From Cephalotrichum gorgonifer (taxonomy: Eukaryota; Ascomycota; Sordariomycetes; Microascales; Microascaceae): a stretch of DNA of 64,000 nt. Positions 46,679 to 57,700 of this stretch are shown here, piece by piece. Every line of letters starts with the position of its first letter. Within the stretch, counting starts at the first letter, position 1. The notes under the pieces are model-generated. The model ran no database searches. It worked only from the letters and a program-made list of their open reading frames with translations, and had not been told where the DNA came from. The stretch covers positions 1,792,200 to 1,856,199 of the forward strand of contig ONZQ02000002.1 in the NCBI GenBank assembly GCA_900312665.1, in the 5' to 3' direction. A program made the position numbers and the translations under genes.

Positions 46679-49165
46679 TACTTACTTGTGTGGTGGTGGC
46701 AGGTAAACCAGAGTGGTGGTCTCAGCGGACCCTTGTTTCAAGGCCAGTTAATCTCCGGTGGGGAAAGGAGGAGCCCAATCCCAACCCCGGTCCCGCAACA
46801 TCGCGTCTCGGTAGTCCGGTCATTTATGGCGCTAGGGCCACGAACAAGGAAGGGACTTCCTGTCACGGCGCTCAGAGCACGTGTGGGATGCTCACCCCCT
46901 GGCAACACCAACGTCACTTATGTTTGCCACAACCTTGTTCGAGTATTTTTACACACCCACTTCCAGTCTACGCCAACATGACAGACAGGGGTAAAACCTT
47001 TGTGTCTATCACTCAGACTAATATCCCGAAGGGGATTCCGCTTCAGACACCGTCGATGAGTCCACTTCACCGGATCTCAACCCTTGCGTTTACCAGACCC
47101 CGCTGGCCAGGATGGGACAAGGGGCGAGGGGGCGGGGTCTTTAACCCACCTCACCCAATGTCATCCGTGGTGTGACTTTGAATAGCGGTCGGAGGATAGT
47201 TAGTATCCGATAGGTCGCAAAGTCCCATGGCTAAAGCGATGTAGGACTGTTTTCGGGGCATGGTGCCCGGCGGGTTATGGCTTATACCACACTCATTAAT
47301 TCGAGTTAGATGTTCGAGTCGGGCGTCTCCTCCGAGGTACTCGCTAGAACGAAATCCACCACTCCCTCGACTTGTATATCAAATACACTCGACACATTCC
47401 CGGCGACGGGTATGGACGACAATGGAGACCCCACAAGGGTAAGGACTTCACTTCTCGATCCGCGTTTCCGTCGCGTAAGATACACAAAGATCGATACGCG
47501 ACGCGAATTTAACGCACCCTCAAGACACCACCGGCGGCCCGCCAGCCACAGAAGAACCGCATGTAGTTGGTTCATGCTGTCAGCCGTCAGCACTGCATAC
47601 TTGTAAGTGACCATCAGCCGCTTCACCCGTAGGTGTCTCTATCTCCCATGCGGCTTCCCCCCTGCCGTGAAAGAGCCTGGAACACAGGCTCTCGGAAATC
47701 AGAAGCACATGTACGGTGTGGTGTACCAAGTGCCACCATGCCGATCTATCACGTCTCGGGTTCCCGAGCTTGGGCCCTTCAGGTGTCTAAGGTAAATAGG
47801 CAGGGGAGGCTAGGAGAGCGGAGAGACAGAATTTGGCAGCCAACGGTGCTTGTTTCTCATACCTTGCTTTTCCTTCGGTCAGCCACAATCCAAATTCTCC
47901 ATCCATTCAATAAGAAAGGTGAGAGTGCCAGCGCCCCTATGCCCGATGGGCTGCATCGGGAGGCTTCCGAGCTGTCAAAGTATAGCCAACAGTACCGGGC
48001 CCTCAGCACTACCGAGGCTCTCGAGTACCAGGACGCACCGTCACGTTTTGACTTTGCTCTCTGCCTTGGTTGGTCGTACTAACAGATAATGTTGACCGCA
48101 ATTTATTCGTGCCACACGAAGGTATCCTCAAGCGAGGTCTGCCGGCCAGCGGATACGCTCATTGCTTTTGTCTTCCGGGGCCTTCATCATCCTTCAGCCC
48201 AGACGTATGCAGAGCCTTAGTAAATGCAGGAATCCCAGCCATAGCCCAGGGCACTTGTGTATGTGAGTTAAATGATATTAACTTCGGGATAGAAGAGCTA
48301 TCACGAATACCAATTTAGGGCGTAGCATCCAATGATCAAGTCCGTCAACCGTCCCTTTATTCATGTGACTTTGCCAACGCCTCACCTTCCTACTGTGGGC
48401 GTACTCACTTGCACCTACCTCAGGGCCATCTATAGATCGTCGAGGACCTTAGCTCCTTCCTCCCTCGCCAAAAAACGCAAAAAGAAATTGAGCCAGCAGC
48501 TACCCAAGCAGCCACCGCATGGCCACTGACTTCGGTCCTCAGCAACACTTGGGCCTAGTCAATCTTGCATTCTTAAAATGCTCATGGTGTTTCTAGCCAG
48601 TAAGTTGTGAAACATAGCCACAAGAAGATCACCTCAACTTGACGCTATCTGGGAAGCCACTCCCGTTGGCTTTCTATCCCGCCCCCCGACCCCCCCCCCC
48701 CCGCCCCCCCTTCCCCTAAACTTCTCTCGCCTTCCACGCCTCCCACCTAATCCCTGCACTCAACTGACATTATACCAAGTCCGAACTCACCAGATTCAAC
48801 CTGGGAGCCCCTCCTCGGTTAAGTTGTTGCACTACTAGCACACAGTCGCGTGGTTCCTTGACCCACGGTGGTGCTTCTGCGCTTAGTACAGTCGTGGATA
48901 CGAGCACGCCTTGCATTATCCGGAGTTCTATTCCACCCGCCAACCTCAGAAAGAAGACCCGTATCGAACATACAGGTACATCTCAAATCGAGCGGTATCC
49001 CTGGTATCCAATCGCACAGGGCCCTCGTTTATAAAGGAATATCGACATTGTACGGCAAGGCAAGCCGGTAGTTTAACAACCCTTCAAGTGGGAGACGGAA
49101 TTCGCGGGCAACAAGAGACAGCAATACTTTGGTAAAGTGCGGCCCTGAACGCGTTTGTCCCAGCC

Positions 49166-51192
49166 ATGTTCGACGTCATCTGGACTGACCCAGACCGCGA
49201 GCTGGTTGGAGAGCATCGCGCGAAAAAGGAAGTTGCCCGCGAACAGAAGCGAGCAAAGGAAAGGTCTGAGGATCCACGAGCTTCCTTATCCACAAGAGCG
49301 TCATCGTCATCTAGTGAGAAGACGACCGGTTTCTTCGGGTCTAGGAGCCTGAGAAAGGTTGTCTTGCCCTTGAGGTCTAGGCCCACTTCCAACTCGTCCG
49401 TTCTGCTCACTCCTGCGCCTTCTACACGAAGGTCGAGCCGGGATGTCCCCCAAGAAAACACCACCGCAGATCCGATGCCGCCCCTTCCCGACCTTTTCCT
49501 AGAGAGTGCATCGCCCTCGGCGCAGTTGACAGAAAGTCATCTCCAGAACGAACACATGTCGTACCCATCCTCTCGAGGTATGTTTCACTGATAAAGTAAT
49601 TATCCCCTGCGTCGTTAACCTTAGAAATATAGATTCTGTTATCTCGAAGTGGACAGAGCGAACTGCCCCAAGCAACATCTCTCCTTCAACATCCTCGTTC
49701 CCCGAGTCGAGTAGGTCGTCGATGGTCCAAACACTCGGACCACTGTCGTTCATCACACAGAACACAGAGGTTGACCCAAATCCGAGAAAACAAGAGAGAG
49801 ATACCCACCAGATAACATCAGAGGTGTCAATATGCTCGGGTAGAGAAAAAGATGAAAGTTCGAGTTTGATCCATTCTCAAGAAGAAGAAGAGTGAGTAAA
49901 GACTTAACTTTTCTCGCCTAACCCATGCATAAACACGACTAACTGCTGGATTAGAACATCCGCGGATGAGCTCGATGTTCCCATTAGCTTATTCCCATCC
50001 CCAAAGTCTCCATCGAGTCCCTTGTCTCCAAAGTGGACGTCGTCATTCAAACCGAACAATCCTAGGGCCTGGAAATCATCCACTGCCTGGAACACTAGCC
50101 CTGTGAAGACAGAGGCTGGCGGTGATGAAAATGGTGAGGAGGGCTGTGGAACTAGGGCTTTGGACCTGCGCAGGATGGAACACGAGCTCGAGATGATGGC
50201 GGCAGCTGACCCGGCAATCATTCTCGAACGACTGCGCGAGACATGGGGGGATACGAGGGATGCCAGTCTATACAGAGAACTCGAATTGGAAAGAAAGACG
50301 TGGATGCTGTCTGCGCTTCACAACATGGACCAAGTCATAAGGAGGGCCACAACATGTCCCCGCCATCCACCGCTTCTGAGGGGGAGGCCACGAAGGGTCC
50401 TCGCGCTTTACGAATCGCAAGGTAGGTACCCCGTCTGTTCAACTGTAATGCCGAGTGGAGGTTGAAGAACGACGGGAGTAACAAGATCACTAATGGCCAC
50501 TTTCTATAGCCACGGCGTCATATCTTGCAGCCATTCACAGCAAGGGACAGGTCTATCACCTGTCCGTGTCACCATTACCATATGCGCTGATTCCGAACAT
50601 ACACCCTATAGCCGTCCCAACGGTCTCAGCGGCGAATCTCCCAGTCGCACCTCGAATATTCTCAGACGTATACTCGTTATCGCTGCCAAGTCTCGTCTCA
50701 TCCCAAGATATCCCACACATGCTCAAGGGCGTCCACCGGAGCCTCATGCCCGAGGGGACTCTCCACCTCACCCTGATCGATCCGATGCCGGTATCATCAT
50801 CCCTTGGACCCCATATGCGGACGTGGATTGAAAAGCATCTGCTTCTCAATCTCGAGAAGAACTTTCGCTGCGTGAACCCGAGTAAACTCTTCCCGCATTG
50901 GCTGGCGGAGAGTCATCTCAGGGGACAAGGCAGCACTATCTCGACGGCTAAGTTCTGGGCTGTACCGCCGGGGAGAAGCGGTGCCCGAGGGACACCCGAC
51001 GCCCGTTCTGACGACCGGAGTATCATGATGGAGCTGCGGGGGGCGGTAGGGAGGATGCTGTGGACGGAAGCCTGGGGGATGTATGTCGGGGCTCAACGGT
51101 GGTGGTGGGAGGAGCCGGAGTGTGTGAAGGAATGTCTCCAGTTGGGAACTCACTGGGAGTATTACCTTATCGAAGGTGTGAAGGAGGGCTGA
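49166..51192 (+). CDS. Methyltransferase-fold-like protein with degenerate SAM site
   Basis: Predicted 606 residues; not a named family to me. Exons: 49166-49577, 49633-49891, 49955-50421, 50510-51192; all GT-AG, phases agree. The N-terminal 250 residues are Ser-rich and probably disordered (SSSSSEKTTGFFGSRSLRK, SQEEEE). Then come DPAIILERLRETWGD, LERKTWMLSALHNM and RRVLALYESQATASYLAAIH, where a class I methyltransferase would have its Gly-rich SAM motif I; here the glycines are missing. Later blocks are methyltransferase-like: DVYSLSLPSLVSSQDIPHML, GVHRSLMPEGTLHLTLIDP (strand 5 region), and GTHWEYYLIEGVK at the C-terminus. Several filamentous fungi carry such long Ser-rich proteins. A non-catalytic or diverged enzyme is plausible (inference). 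Confidence 0.78.
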
Positions 51193-53166
51193 GGAGGGTG
51201 TCGCGGACTTTGATGGGCGGCCTATCTGCTTAAAACGCTTGAAGGTGTATGAGTTGCAGATGGAGAGTGGTGGACAGGTAAGGGAACGACTTCACGGATG
51301 TCTTTTATTGTTAGTTCTTCTAGCTTGGGGATGTGGTGGTCCATTGTGTAGTATACCCAATTCAGATAAGCTATGAGTCTGCGGCAGCCTTGACGGCGTC
51401 TGCCAGGCGAAGCCATGTATGTTCGTCCCTCTGTCACCATATCTATTTGAGCCTCGCTAGTGTACGATGACGGCATCTCGTCACCAATGTCACCGTTCCC
51501 GAGCCCCCTTCGTCGGTTCCATGCCAGGAACTGACAAGTTAGGATTAGCCGGAAGTGACGAGAGGAGTTGGTTTCTAAGCCGCCGATCACAGATCTTCAC
51601 GAGGCTACTAATATATACTCTTCTGACAAACGCCATACTTCTCCCTACGAAGAGGTGAATCAACCAACCCGCCCAACCCTTTATCTTTTTTCCGAGATTA
51701 TCTTGGATGGACTGGGCATTAGCGAACCAAGATAGTAACTCATAACCCCTTGCTTTGTGCCTTGCATGCCCGCTCTTCAACGATTACACGCTGACACTCT
51801 TTGACGGTTCCGAGTTGGTCCTTGATGTTGTACTCCTTTTCGCCTGGTAAGCTTACTCGTACCGGTACACCTTTGTCACATCCATGCTGACCTTTCGCGG
51901 CACTTTGGTGGGTACAAGTAAGCAAACACCTGAAGGTACACGTAATGCCGAAGGATTCACGCATGTGCCGGAAAACTGGGTCGAAAGGGGAAACAGGGGT
52001 AAAGCGCACTCGAGCCCCCTTTTATTTATCTGGATTATGACCACGGCATAACAAAGTGTGGTACTATTAGGTGCAAGTACTATAGGACGGGATGCGGCGG
52101 ACGTGCGTCCGAATGCCAGCCTGGCCGGGGAGATGTAATAAATGATTCCAGGCTAGTGGGTGTCGCCGTTGGTATTTCTGTACCCTGGCAAACAACGGTA
52201 ATGAGCGGGTTGGGGGCTGTTTCTACCGTTCCGCTGTGATGGGGGAAAGAAAAAAACCCGGATGCCCATGGTCGGGTTCGGACTCGGGAGCACGGCTGGA
52301 AAGCGAAAAACGGGGCGTTGTAACGGCATGGCGGAGGCCGAGGCAAACCGAGAGGGCTATTTCCCCCGTGTAAGTTGGACGGAAAAGGAGAAAAGGGGGA
52401 AGAAAGACCAGGCGGGGAATACAGAACACACGAGTATGGCGGAGGGAATTGAAAGGACATAGGGGATTACGGGACGGAACTGCCGGATATGAGACCGTGA
52501 TATAATACACTTGGATCCAAGTATGGGTAATACTACATCATCACCAATAAGAACCAGAAGCAGCCTTTTTTTTGATATTCTTAACAATTCGGGCGCCGAT
52601 CGAAGTAGCACGGAACCGGATTCCTGGTATATACTCTTGCTATTCCTGTTACGTCGTACTCGGGCATTGGTGTAAGCCGGTAGCGAGCACTCCCCCCCCA
52701 CCCCCCCTTTTCTTTGATTCATGAGAAAGGAGATAACCAGACCGAAGTAACCCAATAAACCCCTACTACACATCTCGTCTCTGGGTCGCTTTAATGCTGT
52801 ATATGTTTGACACGCGCAGTTGACGATCATTGATCTTCGTGCTCATCATGGTCTCTCGACAGAGTGCTCGTATATTGCTAGCCACGTTTCTTCATATTCA
52901 TGGCAGGGTATATCCAAAAGATCCGCACGACTAAGGGAAAAAACGGATAGAAACACATGTCAGCCTCCCACCGTCAGCATCCTCTAAATTCCAGATGCTG
53001 GCACAAGATTCGCCCCGGTTTCCCTTTCCAAACTCCATTCTCCTGTCCCCCTTTTCGCCCCGGACCCAGACCACACTCAGGTGGATAGCACATAAGAGAG
53101 CGGGCAATACGACATACGCCTGGGGTATACATAATAAAACACACAAAGATAACGGAAGAAGAAAGT

Positions 53167-53204
<38 letters not shown>

Positions 53205-53251
53205 AATACGTTCTGTCGTAAAACCTCGTATGCATCATTCCCCGCCTTCCT
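51193..53251. other. Convergent intergenic, methyltransferase-like / GPCR
   Basis: 2.06 kb with no recognised gene. It contains a TACAAGTA word (51913) and an (AG)16 microsatellite (53170-53201) close to the GPCR stop codon, probably in its 3' UTR. Confidence 0.5.
53170..53201. repeat. (AG)16 microsatellite
   Basis: Sixteen uninterrupted AG units about 50 bp past the GPCR stop codon (CT repeat on the coding strand). Confidence 0.95.
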
Positions 53252-54797
53252 CTACTCGTTAGAACTCGACCGGCTGTTCTGGAGCTCTGTCATGCTCTCC
53301 GTCTCGAACCTCTTCGACGTCACTCTCCGGGCCCCAAAGTCTGTCGTCCTCATCGCGATGCTGTTCTGGGAGCTCGGCTGCGGGGTGAGCCCGAGCTCTC
53401 GGAAGTAGTTCTTGCACCCGTTCCACGACGTCACGATGTAGATCAGGCAATTCCATAGCCCCTGCAGCGGCAGCACAAAGGCCGACGCGTACTCGAGGCC
53501 CACGAGGACCCGGCCCTCGTTCAGCACCGAGTACACGCGGTTCGCGCTCGAGGGGATCCACGTGATGAGCATGGCGGTGAAGAAGAGGATGGCACACTTG
53601 GTGTACGACCACGCCGCGTTGTTCATCTCCAGGTTCCTCCGCCGCTGGTTCCTCGCGGTTCCCCCCGGACGTTCCCAATGGTGATTTTCGTGTTGGGCGT
53701 GCTGCCGCTCACACTCCCGCTCTCGCGCCCTCTCCTGTTCTCGCCCTGGTCCTCCGTGTCGTGCGTCCCACCCTCAGCCGTGATCGTTACGGAGTAGGCC
53801 CCGGCGCCGCGGTGTTGGCGATGGTAATCGGCCGTAAGGGCGGCGGGGACGATGCCATCGACTGACTCGATAGCCTCGGAGATGACGGAGACCTCAGTCG
53901 TTTTGGTGGCGGAGGGGTCGGTCTCGGTCTCGGGTCCGCTCAGGTCGTGCAGCTGCATCCTCTTATTGTATATCGTCCGTCCCGCACGGAGGTAGATGAA
54001 CATGGTTGTGACGATAACCAGCCTAGTGAGAGAATATCTCACGATTAGCTCCATGTAACCCCTCTCGAGCTATAGCTCTTCCAGACAGCCATGGCTTACT
54101 TACCACACAGGGCCGTAGAAGGTGATGATTCTCCAGATACTCCATTCGGGGGTAACCCAACACCACAACTTAGCGTTACCGTACACTCGGTTACCCCTAC
54201 TGTCGCTGACGAAGATGTATACGAAGGCCGGGACGAACGGCACCCCGTAATTGAAGAGGAGATAGGGCAATTCCATCCTGCGGAGCTTGTCCGCATCGAA
54301 CTTGTAGTAGAAGGTCAAGTAGACATTGATAGCCATGCTTAACGTCCACAAGGAGTCCGCCGGCATGAACCTGGAAATCCCTAGGTGTCAGCACTGCTAG
54401 AATATAAGGAAACAACAGTGGCACGGCGCCGGCGCTAGAGCCGGACTCACATCTGAATCAAGAACCCCTGGAACTGACAGCCGGGGGAGGTCGGGTTGTC
54501 CACAAAGGACCGCGACATCAGCGTGCCCACATTCGTCATCAGGTTTCCAAAGGAGGCGTAGAAGACGAGCCGATTGACGGGCTTGTGGAAGGCGTGGGAT
54601 GTGAGGAAAGTAATGATGACGAAGAGCGACCCAAGAAGCGACATGATGGAGCCGATTCGCTCGAGGATGGTGATGGTGTTGAGGACTTCATCGTCGTTGC
54701 CGTCGAGGTAATCCGCACGGGGCGCTAGTTGTACTATGGGCTCCCCGAAGGGGGAGAACGGTGATGTTGGCGAAGACATGGCGACTGAGAGCCACAC
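53252..54797 (-). CDS. cAMP-receptor-like / Git3-type G-protein-coupled receptor
   Basis: Seven-transmembrane receptor of 438 residues (432 if the second Met at 54779, in better context, is used). Exons: 54797-54451, 54370-54104, 54022-53713, 53644-53252; phases agree. TM1-TM2: IGSIMSLLGSLFVIITFL and NRLVFYASFGNLMTNVGTLM; then CQFQGFLIQMFMPADSLWTL with the extracellular Cys, NVYLTFYYKFDADKLRRMEL and WCWVTPEWSIWRIITFYGPV. TM5 is LVIVTTMFIYLRAG. Intracellular loop 3 is long and Ser/Thr-rich. TM6-TM7 are CAILFFTAMLITWIPSSANR and YASAFVLPLQGLWNCLIYIV. This pattern fits fungal class V cAMP-receptor-like GPCRs (GprH-type), which signal nutrient state through the cAMP pathway. The ligand is unknown. 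An apparent frame break in loop 3 is explained by a 68-nt intron (53712-53645). Confidence 0.92.
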
Positions 54798-57700
54798 CTG
54801 TGGGAGCCAAGTCTATATCCAAGCTGTGTGTGTCTCCCGAACGAGCCAACGTCGAAAGTGGGGGGAAACTGCGAGGGTGCAGGTGGCGGCGGACTTATAT
54901 TCGTGAAAATGGTCCGTAGGCATGTGCCCTCGCTCCGAGGTGAGAGGTGAGAGTGAGGTAAGAGGATGGGTACTTGTACAAGTATAAGCCCCGTAATACT
55001 ACGGATATAATACTGGGTAAAGATGGTTCGGTGGTGTGTTCAGGCCTCTCAATGAGAGGGTCCGGGCTGGGGTAACGGCAGGGGAATCAACAAGGACAGG
55101 GGGATAGCAGGGGGGGTCCTTGGCAAGATGGTATGCTGCAGATCGGGGGGTCAAAGAGAGCCAGAGGACAGGGATGGAAGTGGGGCGAGAGTGCAGGTCG
55201 TTCATGAAGTACTTGCACGAGAGCGACTGTGCTCACGATTAAGTACGAGGACTGGTGTGTGTGTAGAAGGAGTTGCGTCAGGCCGGGGGCCATTCGACAA
55301 CAATCGGTATATAATCGAGCGAGTGGGAGTTGCTGGGAATGGCACAGACGAAAACAGGCGATACAAGTATTAAGAACAAGGGAAAGAGAAAAGGCGCCTG
55401 TCCTGTCATAAGACTATATCTGGCTGTTTGTACGACTCCACGGACGCAAGGGGGAGGAGAACGCAAGGGGGTGGCGTAGAATTGAATTCGCGAGTGATTC
55501 GAGAATATATCCGGGTTTGGATGTTTGTTTGAGGAGGACGGCTCGGTGAACAAGAAACGCGAGGGGAAAAGGGATCAAGAATGGAAAAAAAAAAAAAAGG
55601 TGGGTGGGTGGACATCACACCGGGAAGGAGGAATGGACGTAACCAACAACCAGGAAACGGGCTCATTGTTGACCAGTATCGGGGCTAGATGACTGGCAAG
55701 TTAAGAAGGGAGAGAGAGAGATACACGACACACAGCGATTCGTACAGGTACTCTCTCGCTCTGTAAACTGGTAGTTATGTATGGCACTAGCTCTGCGTCC
55801 GCTCTCGTACTAAGTACTCCTATGTTAAACTCTATTTCGCAGGGAAATAATCGGCCATAACACCCCCTCAACTTCAAGAACGATCTGCAGTGTGCTTTAT
55901 TACTAGAACGCTAGTTATCAGCAGGCGACCTCGAGTCGGGCTCCAGAGTTCGGGTCGGCCGCAACCAACTCGGAGATGGATATATTACAAGTCTTGGATA
56001 GCGTAAAGCGTAAAGCGAAAAGCGGATATGTGGGTCGCTCGACAACGTGCCAAAATGCAGGACACCACTCTCATACGTTATTGCATTGGACGTGTGTGTG
56101 GGCCCGGCTCCACCTCCACATCCGCCTGTCCAGATTAGGAAACGGGCGAGCCGAATATGGCACGGTTTGCGGAGGTTTCCCATGAAACCTTTGTCCAAGG
56201 GGACAACGCGGAGAAGTGGGGCACAGGGGTTCCCAACCCACCACCTGCTTGTAAAGGTAAAGTACTCTGTAGAATACAAGTAGTTGACGGCGAGGACTAT
56301 TAGCCACCGGGTTTTGTCACGTTCTTCTTTTTTGCCTCTTCAAGTTAATCCATAATGCAAGTACATATGTGCTCAGGGCTGTACCCGTCCCCGGCACGAG
56401 GGGGTGGATGCCTGTCCCGGTCCCGTATTGGATTGCTTGCCGGCAGAGATGGGCATGCATGCCCCTGGCGTAACGGAGACCCCCTATAATACGGTTCAGT
56501 TATTATTTTGCACTTCGTATTACTTGTAAGCTTAAATACGCAATACCAGTACGGAGTGCGAGTACGAACACGAGTGTGGAGCAGGATAATCTTGAGAGTA
56601 CGGCAAGCATCACCACCACCGGTCGCGGTGGGTACAACTGTGACGGGGGTCCCTCGCTCGGGCCGCGTCCTTCATCCACTAGGCTATGTTCAGACCGAGG
56701 GTGGCGAGCGCAATCTGACATATTCCTCGCTGATCCTCTTGGATCTCTTAGCGTAAAATTTCTTCTTTCGTTTGAAACAGACCAGACCACCAATTGTCAA
56801 TTTTGTGCCTGGACCTGATTCGAGATCATGGTGGCCGTGCCGCCGCAGATCTCAGCGCACGGCGCCGGAGTCGATTCGAATCGGAAGTAGCTCCGTTCAT
56901 CGGTTTTCTGTTCCTTCTTTCTATTCGTTGGCGCATCCACCTATTAAAGGTGAGTCGGGTATTAACTAATACGTCGCTGAGATCGTCAGGTAACTTAATC
57001 GGAATGCTTACCACTCTCGTTTTCTGCTTTGTGCGCGCCCACGCTGTATGTAGTGTACATATAATATTTTCACTCGTCTGTGGCACGGCAGCAGAACATT
57101 CATTAGCCGAACCTCGGTAGCATTTGAAAGTGCCAACTCTGGCCCTGGGGAAAACCCCAACCCCAACCCCCCTTCCCTGTTTCCCCTAAAATGCATTGCA
57201 GAACAAGCATCACGAATATTATACTTGCTCTACGCAACGGACTAGCGCTCATCGCGGGCCCTCCCTTCTTCGGCGCACATTCCCGAAAGGGGAAGAGCGG
57301 GAGGGCGATGGCGCCGTTAACCGTTTTCCATCCGCACCTAGTTCTTACCGCACGGTCGATCGAGAAGGTGGCACAGAACAACTATTGACTCTTTTACACT
57401 TGGCGACTTGGCGGCTGAGGACTGCGGCGCCCAGACAGTTGAAAAAAGCGGGGGGCGGGGCCCGTCGTTATGAGCACTCAAACACATTGCAAGACCAACA
57501 GATTTAGCCTTCTTGGGGAAGAAAGAGCTAAGTGTGGGGCGACCAGGTTGGGTGTGAAAACGAGCACTACGGCGGGACACTCCGGCCCCGAAGTTCCACG
57601 GCGCCCTGAGTTTAAATTACCAGTCTCAACCGATCCGGCGGGCGCTCGCCACCCCCGACCGACTCCCGGGTGGTGTAGAAGCACGGAGTCCCCGCTACAG

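Larger units (their letters stand above)
43882..49165. other. Long divergent intergenic, permease / methyltransferase-like
   Basis: 5.3 kb without a confident gene. It is rich in the TACTTGTA word (45437, 45443, 45725, 46639, 46648, 46671, 47598) and has two GATAAG sites near the permease. Around 47.3-48.3 kb there are exon-like pieces: an ATG in strong context (GTGCCACCATGC at 47736), GTAAG-type donors and an open stretch about 47.92-48.08 kb. I could not join them into one consistent gene. Confidence 0.45.

Noticed and set aside
53623..53713. Apparent frameshift in loop 3 of the GPCR gene
   Set aside because: A canonical 68-nt intron (53712-53645, GTGAGC...CAG) restores the correct frame into TM6, so no mutation is needed.
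56865..56890. GATTCGAATC resembling a tRNA T-loop
   Set aside because: No matching acceptor, D or anticodon arms around it. It is a short palindrome; no tRNA gene was found anywhere by eye.
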